The notes beneath the pieces were generated by a model that did no database searches, was not told the DNA's origin, and saw only the letters and a list, made by a program, of their open reading frames with translations. Of a stretch of 5,243 nucleotides of DNA, positions 1 through 4,893 are shown piece after piece. Numbering within the stretch: position 1 is the first letter of the stretch; every line of letters starts with the position of its first letter. The stretch comes from Candidatus Helarchaeota archaeon. GTDB taxonomy: Archaea > Asgardarchaeota > Lokiarchaeia > Helarchaeales > HEL-GB-A. The translations under genes were made by a program, and so were the position numbers. Where the stretch lies: positions 1 to 5,243 of the forward strand of contig JAEOSY010000123.1 in NCBI GenBank assembly GCA_016840125.1. The letters run 5' to 3'.

Positions 1-435
1 AAAAAGGGGTTTTTTATATTGGTGGGCCAGCCAGATATAAAACCAGTGAACCAGTTCATGTTTATAGTAGATATCCCCAAAATATGGCCCACCGGGGGCT
101 GATATAACCATATGTGTAGATTTGTATGATTCAACGATTTTTTTTGCTTCTGAACTCAACAAAAAAGGGAGTTCAATTCTAAATAACCTTAAAGCTGAAT
201 AAAGGAAGAAGCCTATCATATGAATGTAGGGCATTTTCATGTGAATAAATTTAACATCCTTTTTAATTGGGATATGCAAACTTGTATCCTGAAACTGAAC
301 AACTATAGTAAATTTAATTTTCCCCAATTTCTTTTCCAAACCATTGATCATGGCCCTCACTGCAGCTTCATCGCCACGATTTTCACCGTGCTGATTTACA
401 ATGAGAATATGTTTTTTTGATAACAAATTCTCCAC
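1..435 (-). CDS. Polysaccharide pyruvyl transferase family protein, N-terminal part (runs off the window)
   Basis: The 145 visible residues form the N-terminal half of a protein resembling the polysaccharide pyruvyl transferase family (CsaB/WcaK/AmsJ type). Members usually move pyruvate from phosphoenolpyruvate onto a sugar of a surface polysaccharide. Seen here: a beta strand ILIVNQHG (10-17), then the family's N-terminal signature NRGDEAAVRAM (19-29), and a second glycine-rich motif SAPGGPYFGD (112-121). No signal peptide is visible. The frame is open without interruption from 435 to the window edge. I chose GTG at 435 because AGAAGGA lies 8 bases upstream and an in-frame stop occurs at 477-475 with no ATG between. 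The gene lies 79 bases downstream of the methyltransferase on the same strand and is probably co-transcribed. The C-terminal half is outside the window, so the exact substrate cannot be judged. Family assignment is fairly sure; specific function is not. Confidence 0.82.
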   Translation of the reverse strand, partial: MENLLSKKHILIVNQHGENRGDEAAVRAMINGLEKKLGKIKFTIVVQFQDTSLHIPIKKDVKFIHMKMPYIHMIGFFLYSALRLFRIELPFLLSSEAKKIVESYKSTHMVISAPGGPYFGDIYYKHELVHWFYIWLAHQYKKPLF

Positions 436-514
436 TGCTTTATTCCTTCTCTGTAAATAGAATGATGAATAGAATTAAAATTATTTATCTAATCAGCTAA
501 ATAACACAGTCAGA

Positions 515-1327
515 TCACATCACTTTTGGTTTTTTAGCTATTACTATAAATGAAATCCCTAGTTCGGTTGAATAAAAAATCCTTTGTATCGATATTGCAA
601 GAAAAAATAGCATTTGCCCAATCCAGCTTCCATAGATGGGAAAAAGTTTTGTTTCAAGACTGCGATCCACTCCACTTTGTTTGGTTCTTTCAAAATCTCC
701 ATCACGAAGTTCTCTTGGATGTATGCCATATCTTTTAATTTTTACTTTTCTTGAAATAATTCGCAGTCGTTCAATAAACCAGGAAACAGGCCATCCGCAA
801 GTTATTGTTTGAATAAGTTCGAAATCCGCACGATCCACAAGACTTATGATATCCTTCTTGTCGTATCTCCGATAGTGCCCCGCTAAAAGATCGGTGACAT
901 TCCATTTTTTTTTGTGTGCTGGAACCGAAAGAATAACAAGTCCACCTGGTTTAATATAATCTTTCCATTGCTTAATCGCAGCTGTATCATCTTCTATATG
1001 TTCGAGGACTTCGAAGGTGAGTAGGTAATCATACATTTCATAAGATTCTTTTGGCAAACCTTCAACAATTGAAATGCCATGAACATTTACAAGAATTTTT
1101 TTTGCCAATTCAATTGCGTAAGAGGAGACTTCAACTCCTTCTCCGTAATATCCTAACTTTGATATATCGTATAACAAAGCCCCGGCCCCACAACCCATCT
1201 CAAGGACTCTTCCTGGAGGAAACGACTTCATGAAATCTAGTATGGCTGCTCGGCGTAAAATATATGAGGGTGAAGGAACCCATCCCAATTCAGGGGCAGC
1301 AATGCCGAATTGATTTGTATATATCAT
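515..1327 (-). CDS. Class I SAM-dependent methyltransferase
   Basis: This is a complete 270-residue soluble methyltransferase of the Methyltransf_11/23 type. It binds S-adenosylmethionine and probably methylates a sugar or lipid-linked intermediate of the polysaccharide. Motif I is VLEMGCGAG (41-49). The acidic residue after strand 2 lies in GVEVS (64-68), motif II is FEVLEHIEDD (105-114), and post-motif KPGGLVILSVP is at 126-136. HYRRYDKKD (151-159) is common in this subgroup. A hydrophobic helix near 233-250 could touch the membrane. I prefer ATG at 1327 over the in-frame TTG at 1336, because this ATG overlaps the TGA stop of the glycosyltransferase (ATGA, 1327-1324), which implies translational coupling; AGGA lies 10 bases upstream. 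It is followed after 79 bases by the pyruvyl transferase-like gene. The methyl acceptor cannot be deduced; family membership is clear. Confidence 0.9.
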   Translation of the reverse strand: MIYTNQFGIAAPELGWVPSPSYILRRAAILDFMKSFPPGRVLEMGCGAGALLYDISKLGYYGEGVEVSSYAIELAKKILVNVHGISIVEGLPKESYEMYDYLLTFEVLEHIEDDTAAIKQWKDYIKPGGLVILSVPAHKKKWNVTDLLAGHYRRYDKKDIISLVDRADFELIQTITCGWPVSWFIERLRIISRKVKIKRYGIHPRELRDGDFERTKQSGVDRSLETKLFPIYGSWIGQMLFFLAISIQRIFYSTELGISFIVIAKKPKVM

Positions 1328-2451
1328 AGGTTGCAAATCCTAAATAACTCTACAAGCTGTTTCCCTACTTCCCTAGGACCTATTATAGGCAAGTTGCTCA
1401 TAATTTTTTTATTATTATCGATTTTTTTCTCGATAGTATTCCGCAGATCGAGAATAGCAGTTGCCAATGCTTCCGGATTCCCTGGTTCGACAAGCCGTAA
1501 AATTGGATCTTCATCAAAAAGTTCTCTTACTGCCGGCGTGTCCCCAGTTATCAGAGGTTTGCTGGCTGCCAATATCTGATATACCTTATTTGGTCTAACG
1601 CGCGTTGCTTTTCCAGAAGCTCCAAAAATCCCGAGACAAATGTCTGCTTCATGAATATAATCAATCAATTTATCATAGTTTACCCACGATATTCTTTGGA
1701 TGGTTTTTATACCCAGCTCTCCAATAAGTGCGTCGATGCGCGGTTGTTCTTGTCCTTTACCAATAAGTACAAAGCATATTTTTTTGCTGGATTTATTTAA
1801 GATTTTTGCAGCATGGACAATTGTATCTATGTCGTGCAGCGGAATAAACTGACCATAAAATAGGACCGTAAATATTTCTTTATGTTTTTGAACGGCTACA
1901 TTTCTCTTGAATATCGTCAGCTCAACTCCCACATAAACATGCCGTACGCTGTTAGGGGGCAATCGGAAAAGTTCTTCAAAATACTGGGCATGAGTACGGG
2001 TATCCAATAAGAGAAGGCTTGCGGCCCGGCTTGCCAACCATTCCAATGCGTATAATAAAAAAGCAAAAATTGATTTTGTTGACACAATTTTTCTATCAAT
2101 AACAACCGTATCATACAAGGATAGAAATACATCCCAACACACAGGAACACCGCGCAACTTTGCAAAAAACCATATGAAAAACACGTCAAATTGACCCATA
2201 TACCCGACAATAATGACATCATGAGGAGGGAGTCGGAGATATCGATAAATAAGAAGAGGATATGATTTCAATACCAAGAAAAAGCGATTTAATTTTGCTC
2301 TTATTCCCGAAAGTTGGCTCTTATCTTCAACACCTTCCCAGACATTTGCATGGCATTCTATGACCTGTACGCCATTTTCTTTTAATCCCTGGATTATAAT
2401 CCGGTTCCGAGGTTTTCCAATATCGTATGTACCCCAGTAAACAATACGCAT
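1324..2451 (-). CDS. Glycosyltransferase, GT-B fold, GT4-like
   Basis: A complete 375-residue glycosyltransferase that should transfer a sugar from a nucleotide donor onto a growing surface glycan at the cytoplasmic face of the inner membrane. The N-terminal Rossmann domain begins MRIVYWGTYDIGKPRNR (1-17). A hydrophobic stretch around 75-115 (VIIVGYMGQF, then FFIWFFAKLRGVPVCWDVF) probably packs on the membrane. The C-terminal donor domain starts near FTVLFYGQF (194-202), followed by CFVLIGKG (226-233). The donor-site region is ATRVRPNKVYQILAASKPLITGD (282-304, split here as ATRVRPNKVYQ then ILAASKPLITGD), and PGNPEALATAI is at 323-333. The usual second glutamate of the E-x7-E motif appears as Gln in VYQIL, which is unusual but may be tolerated. 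ATG at 2451 is preceded by GGGAG about 10 bases upstream. The stop overlaps the methyltransferase start. Donor and acceptor are unknown. Confidence 0.91.
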   Translation of the reverse strand: MRIVYWGTYDIGKPRNRIIIQGLKENGVQVIECHANVWEGVEDKSQLSGIRAKLNRFFLVLKSYPLLIYRYLRLPPHDVIIVGYMGQFDVFFIWFFAKLRGVPVCWDVFLSLYDTVVIDRKIVSTKSIFAFLLYALEWLASRAASLLLLDTRTHAQYFEELFRLPPNSVRHVYVGVELTIFKRNVAVQKHKEIFTVLFYGQFIPLHDIDTIVHAAKILNKSSKKICFVLIGKGQEQPRIDALIGELGIKTIQRISWVNYDKLIDYIHEADICLGIFGASGKATRVRPNKVYQILAASKPLITGDTPAVRELFDEDPILRLVEPGNPEALATAILDLRNTIEKKIDNNKKIMSNLPIIGPREVGKQLVELFRICNL

Positions 2452-2478
2452 TTAAAATTATCTCCCATAAACGAAGAC

Positions 2479-2509
2479 TGAGTCTCCACCCGCATAGCGG
2501 ATGGGCTCA
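2479..2509. repeat. Imperfect hairpin in the leader of the glycosyltransferase gene
   Basis: TGAG (2479-2482) pairs with CTCA (2506-2509). After a two-base bulge the stem continues and closes with CCGC (2490-2493) against GCGG (2497-2500) around an ATA loop, with one mismatch. It lies 28-58 bases upstream of the glycosyltransferase ATG and so would be in the 5' leader if transcription starts further up. No T tract follows on the minus strand, so it is not a clear terminator. It could be a leader structure or the end of an old mobile element. Confidence 0.4.
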
Positions 2510-2585
2510 TGAAGATCCCCAAAGGGGGGTTGGAACAAAATATTTTCGAATCTTTATTGCTCGCTTCACAGCAAATGCACCATAT

Positions 2586-2743
2586 GAATATCGATTCAAT
2601 GAATTTCGAATGTCGAAGGATTCAAAAAATTTGATCTTCAGGAGCCATGAATAAAATCAAATTTTATTCATCCGGCTTCAAAACTTTACAACAAGGTAAA
2701 AAAACTTCATCATTCGACATTCCTTGTTCATTATTCGATATTC
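2586..2743. repeat. Nested palindromic element with 7-bp GAATNNN/NNNATTC units
   Basis: The outer arms are 2586-2621 and 2709-2743. Read inward on opposite strands, both begin GAATATCGA and both contain GAATGTCGAA followed by a nearly identical heptamer, so they form an imperfect inverted repeat of about 36 bp. The arms consist largely of 7-bp units (NNNATTC on the plus strand at 2709-2743, five units; GAATNNN at 2586-2592 and 2601-2614). At the centre is a perfect 11-bp palindrome, ATGAATAAAAT (2647-2657) and ATTTTATTCAT (2661-2671), with a three-base loop. AGCC (2643-2646) and GGCT (2674-2677) extend it across a bulge. The element could be a MITE-like or extragenic palindromic repeat. I infer mobility only from the form. 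Confidence 0.6.
2647..2671. repeat. Perfect 11-bp inverted repeat at the centre of the palindromic element
   Basis: The arms at 2647-2657 and 2661-2671 are exact reverse complements separated by CAA. The stem is AT-rich, with GC pairs possible further out after a two-base bulge on the right. It is the tightest fold in the spacer, and its axis (2659) lies within about 6 bases of the axis of the outer arms (2664.5). Confidence 0.75.
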
Positions 2744-2758
2744 GCATTTTTTATTCAC

Positions 2759-2872
2759 CCCGGATCGGTAGAACCTCTCCGGGTCCTCCGCTAGAAGCGG
2801 AGGGTTTAGAAAAAACTAAGCAACCCTCGTCTGTAAAACGAGGGGTTTAAGAGGTGTCGATTTGAAATCGAC
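2759..2872. repeat. Hairpin cluster, probable right end of the IS200/IS605-type element
   Basis: Four stems lie in a row. CCCGGA (2759-2764) pairs with TCCGGG (2778-2783). CCTCCGCT (2785-2792) pairs with AGCGGAGG (2796-2803) around AGA. CCCTCGT (2824-2830) pairs with ACGAGGG (2838-2844). GTCGATTT (2856-2863) pairs with AAATCGAC (2865-2872), inside the 3' end of the transposase frame. The second and third stems are each followed by GGGTTTA or GGGGTTTA. Transposases of the HUH Y1 family recognise hairpins near the element ends, and these sit just downstream of TnpA, where the right end belongs. On the minus strand the third stem is followed, after a few bases, by a run of T and might also end transcription. 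The exact cleavage site cannot be placed. Confidence 0.55.
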
Positions 2873-3292
2873 TGTTATCAACAACGGGTTCACCTCCTTG
2901 CTCCTCAATATACGGCTTAATCATCTCATCAGTTATATTGCTGGAGCTGACAGCCAGATATCCTCTGGCCCAAAGGTGTCTGCCCCAAAACTTTTTACGC
3001 AAATGGGAAAACTCTGATAGCAGGATATGTGAGCTTATACCTTTCAATCATTGCATGACATGATCTTGCTGATGTTTTGCGTCGGGCAATACGAAATGAA
3101 CATATGAACATAGTCTCTAGATACTTTGCCTGTAATAATTTCGAGCTCTTGTTCCATGGCAATTTGACGTAATATGTCCTGTGTTCTAATAGCTACTTCG
3201 CCCGTTAATACCTTTTTACAGTATTTCGGTATCCAAATCAGATGTACCTTGAGATCTGTTTTAGTATGGGATCCAATTTTGTAACGTCGCAT
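2847..3292 (-). pseudogene. tnpA: IS200/IS605-family transposase TnpA, inactivated
   Basis: TnpA of this family is a small HUH-type Y1 nuclease that moves single-stranded DNA. The first part (from ATG 3292) reads GSHTKTDLKVHLIWIPKYCK (7-26), a classic N-terminus. After a break, the rest carries KKFWGRHLWARGYLAVSS, then ITDEMIKPYIEEQ with the probable catalytic Tyr. Three lesions are visible. The HUH motif reads Y-V-H in SRDYVHMF, so the first histidine is lost by one C-to-T change. The pentamer CATGA is duplicated in tandem at 3054-3063, shifting the frame. When one copy is removed, the next codon but one is TGA (3050-3048) where the family usually has Trp. The first frame stops at 3044. The start is 20 bases beyond the FkbM stop. 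Repaired length is about 147 residues, normal for the family. Confidence 0.87.
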
Positions 3293-3312
3293 AGCGATAT
3301 ATTATACTTTAC

Positions 3313-4149
3313 TTATTCTGCATTATTAAATCGTGATAAACGATGGCTAAGTAACCGGCGCTCTCTCCGAGTTCGAATACTTAAAGGTACAATTTTATTA
3401 TAACCAACTCTTAGCATAAGGGGCGGAAGGCAGCGGATGGTCGACCAAAGCCGCAGTATTGAGTTAGGTTCAGGCGAAATTAGATAGTCTGAGTGTAGCC
3501 TTCGTTCAACCCTTAAGCCAGATTTCATACAAAAACGGAGAACATCAAATGCATTAGTTCCTCTGTCTCGATCACCCCACCAGGAAATTTCAGTAAAAAA
3601 TTGGGTATTACCATTTTCTATATGACGAGTAGCTCCTTTCAATACTCGCAATTCAGATCCTTCAACATCTATCTTGACAAACGTCTTTGCCCGATGATCG
3701 AAATAATCATCGACACATACTAGTTTGATGGGTATAGGTGCATATTCATTGGACCTCTCAGAAACCGAAAACAAGCCACCACTTACCTGCGTTCCAGTTG
3801 TAAAAAAGGTTATTTCTGCCGAATCCTTACGGTCTTCTTCATCGCTTGCTGCAGCATTGATGCAATGAATAGTATTAGTAGATTCTGTCGACCACTTCAT
3901 AGCATTCTCTTGAAGTATACTAAATCGTTCTGGGTCAGCTTCTATAGCAAAAATTTCTGCATTTTCTAGAACCCTGTTCGCATGATAGGTATAAACCCCA
4001 TGAGAGGATCCTACGTCAATGAAACGTATAACTCCCTTTAATGTTTCATCAAATTTTGCGAATTCGGCACTATCGAATGCATTTTTTCCAAAGTAAGTCC
4101 AATACAAATATGCTTGATAATCATGTTCTTTTTGATCTTTTTGTTCCAT
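3313..4149 (-). CDS. FkbM-family SAM-dependent methyltransferase
   Basis: A complete 278-residue methyltransferase of the FkbM family, whose members methylate hydroxyl groups of polyketides, sugars or glycans. Motif I is FIDVGSSHGVYT (43-54), the ribose-binding acidic residue lies in AIEADPERF (68-76), and the family hallmark VKIDVEGSELRVLKGA spans 158-173. VCVDDYF (144-150) and FTEISWWG (185-192) are also typical. The tail after about 250 is rich in Arg. No signal peptide or membrane segment is seen. ATG at 4149 is followed by a charged N-terminus that fits the family; its ribosome site is weak (GAGAG about 12 bases upstream), whereas a strong one sits in front of a nine-codon frame just upstream. 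The gene stands alone: transposase debris lies upstream and a dead IS200/IS605 copy begins 20 bases after its stop. Sugar O-methylation in the polysaccharide is the likely role by context. Confidence 0.9.
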   Translation of the reverse strand: MEQKDQKEHDYQAYLYWTYFGKNAFDSAEFAKFDETLKGVIRFIDVGSSHGVYTYHANRVLENAEIFAIEADPERFSILQENAMKWSTESTNTIHCINAAASDEEDRKDSAEITFFTTGTQVSGGLFSVSERSNEYAPIPIKLVCVDDYFDHRAKTFVKIDVEGSELRVLKGATRHIENGNTQFFTEISWWGDRDRGTNAFDVLRFCMKSGLRVERRLHSDYLISPEPNSILRLWSTIRCLPPLMLRVGYNKIVPLSIRTRRERRLLSHRLSRFNNAE

Positions 4150-4171
4150 AACTCGATATCTCTCATATCCC

Positions 4172-4201
4172 CTAATTAGTTTCTGTAGAAAGATTGCGCA
4201 T
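4172..4201 (-). CDS. Nine-codon mini-ORF with strong ribosome binding site, possible leader peptide
   Basis: AAAGGAG (4214-4208) is followed by a six-base spacer and ATG at 4201. The frame encodes MRNLSTETN and stops at TAG 4174-4172, 22 bases before the ATG of the FkbM methyltransferase. The frames differ, so it is not an extension of that gene. It is a much better initiation site than that of the methyltransferase itself, which suggests reinitiation or coupling. Alternatively it is the first few codons of a lost gene whose remainder was deleted. No run of a single regulatory amino acid is present, so classic attenuation is not indicated. Confidence 0.35.
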   Translation of the reverse strand: MRNLSTETN

Positions 4202-4514
4202 TTTGTTCTCCTTTCGAGGTGTAGAAATTCGTTAAATTATTGATTTGACAGCAATTTATTAACAAATTATCCCTGAAATTGCGAGAACGAAATACGTTTA
4301 ACCATCTGTTTTCAACGAAAATTATGCGGCAACCGTCTTCAAAAAGCTGTACCGCATGCCTTTTTGCCATTTTTGATCGATGTTCCTTTGTTCAAAGTAG
4401 AAATTTGGCATGGGAAAAGCCAGAACACAATCAGACCGCCCCAATACCTGCTTGAATCCCTCGTTCCTGTGAATTTTAATAATATCTCTCCTTTCTGATT
4501 TTTTCAAGCCATGC
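4202..4514. other. Region without a recognisable gene
   Basis: Short open frames exist on the minus strand (64 and 61 codons at 4176-4370 and 4322-4507), but they overlap each other, lack convincing starts, and match no family I recognise. The stretch begins where the IS1380-like homology ends and finishes at the leader of the FkbM gene. It may be the decayed remains of another gene or IS end. Its ends carry the 11-bp inverted repeat described separately, and it includes a candidate promoter. Confidence 0.6.
4236..4265 (-). promoter_or_regulatory. Possible sigma-70-type promoter for the FkbM gene
   Basis: On the minus strand TTGTTA (4265-4260) is separated by 18 bases from AATAAT (4241-4236), matching the consensus at 4 of 6 and 5 of 6 positions. 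Transcription would start near 4229, giving a leader that contains the strong Shine-Dalgarno site and the mini-ORF at 4201. In such AT-rich DNA chance matches are common, so this is tentative. Confidence 0.3.
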
Positions 4515-4543
4515 CTATGAACATATCAAATCATTGCTGTCAA
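4245..4543. repeat. 11-bp inverted repeat bounding 299 bp
   Basis: TTGACAGCAAT at 4245-4255 recurs as its exact reverse complement at 4533-4543. The right copy begins exactly where similarity to the IS1380 transposase ends (after DPTLRL), which suggests that it marks a recombination or insertion boundary. No target-site duplication is visible outside the repeats, and IS1380 homology does not resume beyond the left copy, so a clean insertion is not supported. A chance match cannot be excluded. Confidence 0.4.
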
Positions 4544-4858
4544 GCCGCAATGTCGGGTCAATTCTGAGATAGTCAGCATCGTTGCAGTCTTCATAGCCCG
4601 CTGCAATCTGGTAGACTCGTTGCCGTATTATTTGCTCGAAGGTATGCTTCTTGTGAGAGGCAGACCTTTCATCCACTAAGTGGCTGCATCCGCTTTCGAT
4701 TATCCTAAATCGTTGATCAACTTCCCTCATCAGAAGAAATCCTGCGTCCGACGTGATCTTTGCACCAGCGAAATCAATAAATATGGACGGGTTGAAATTC
4801 GGTCGAGTCGCTCCTTTTTTGCTTCACCATTCCCGAGCATTACTTGAACCTCTTGCAT
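4544..4858 (-). pseudogene. IS1380-family transposase, N-terminal fragment
   Basis: This is a remnant of a DDE transposase of the IS1380 type. The main frame, open from 4823, reads PNFNPSIFIDFAGAKITSDA and then GFLLMREVDQRFRII. Further on it has FEQIIRQRVYQIAAGYEDCN and DADYLRIDPTLRL. These are the conserved N-terminal blocks of the family. Homology stops at about 4544, and the rest, including all catalytic acidic residues of the DDE domain, is missing. The frame then runs 10 foreign codons to a stop at 4515. Upstream of 4823 this frame is closed by TGA (4826-4824), but another frame from ATG 4858 (MQEVQVMLGNGEAKK) joins it if the reading frame moves back by one at the A run 4820-4815. AGGA is 11 bases before that ATG. 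The fragment cannot encode an active enzyme. Confidence 0.76.
4814..4820 (-). other. A_AAA_AAG heptamer at the frame junction of the IS1380 remnant
   Basis: In the upstream frame the codons read GCA AAA AAG. A -1 slip on this heptamer continues as GGA GCG ACT, exactly into the conserved transposase frame. A AAA AAG is the well-known efficient -1 slippery sequence (as in E. coli dnaX and in several IS). Loss of one A from a run of seven would look the same, so it may be a lesion and not a programmed site. Confidence 0.4.
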
Positions 4859-4893
4859 TGTCGGTACTATCCTGAAAAAAAAGGCTAATTTAC

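Larger units (their letters stand above)
2452..2757. other. Non-coding spacer upstream of the glycosyltransferase operon
   Basis: No reading frame here resembles a protein on either strand. The spacer holds an imperfect hairpin next to the glycosyltransferase start (2479-2509), a small CCCC-AAA-GGGG stem (2514-2527 region), and the large nested palindrome at 2586-2743. The sequence is dominated by short TTCGA, GAATNNN and ATTC words, unlike the flanking genes. It must also contain the leader of the glycosyltransferase operon, since the next gene upstream is a dead transposase. GATAAT sits just in front of the ATG but has no good -35 partner, so I do not call a promoter. Confidence 0.7.

Noticed and set aside
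220..420. 66-codon plus-strand open frame
   Set aside because: It lies antisense to the pyruvyl transferase-like gene, whose conserved motifs show the minus strand is the coding one.
481..504. TTATTTA/TAAATAA stem between methyltransferase and pyruvyl transferase-like gene as a terminator
   Set aside because: The stem is only seven AT pairs and no T run follows on the minus strand, so termination there is not supported.
550..738. Plus-strand open frame inside the methyltransferase (also 1051-1233 and 1310-1579)
   Set aside because: Antisense shadows of minus-strand genes with clear domain motifs; no family resemblance of their own.
1917..2222. 101-codon minus-strand frame inside the glycosyltransferase
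   Set aside because: Overlaps the glycosyltransferase in another frame and has no recognisable domain.
2461..2500. Promoter with GATAAT in front of the glycosyltransferase
   Set aside because: No reasonable -35 hexamer at 16-18 bases, and the hexamer overlaps the ribosome binding site.
2709..2743. CRISPR-like array from the five 7-bp units
   Set aside because: Units are directly adjacent, far too short, and have no spacers; no cas gene is present.
2427..2850. Two plus-strand open frames (2427-2654 and 2647-2850)
   Set aside because: They run through hairpins and heptad repeats; the translations are low-complexity and unlike any family. The ATG at 2647 is part of the palindrome.
4176..4507. 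Two overlapping minus-strand frames of 64 and 61 codons
   Set aside because: I tried to fit them to the missing C-terminal part of the IS1380 transposase and to polysaccharide enzymes and saw no conserved blocks; treated as non-coding or decayed.
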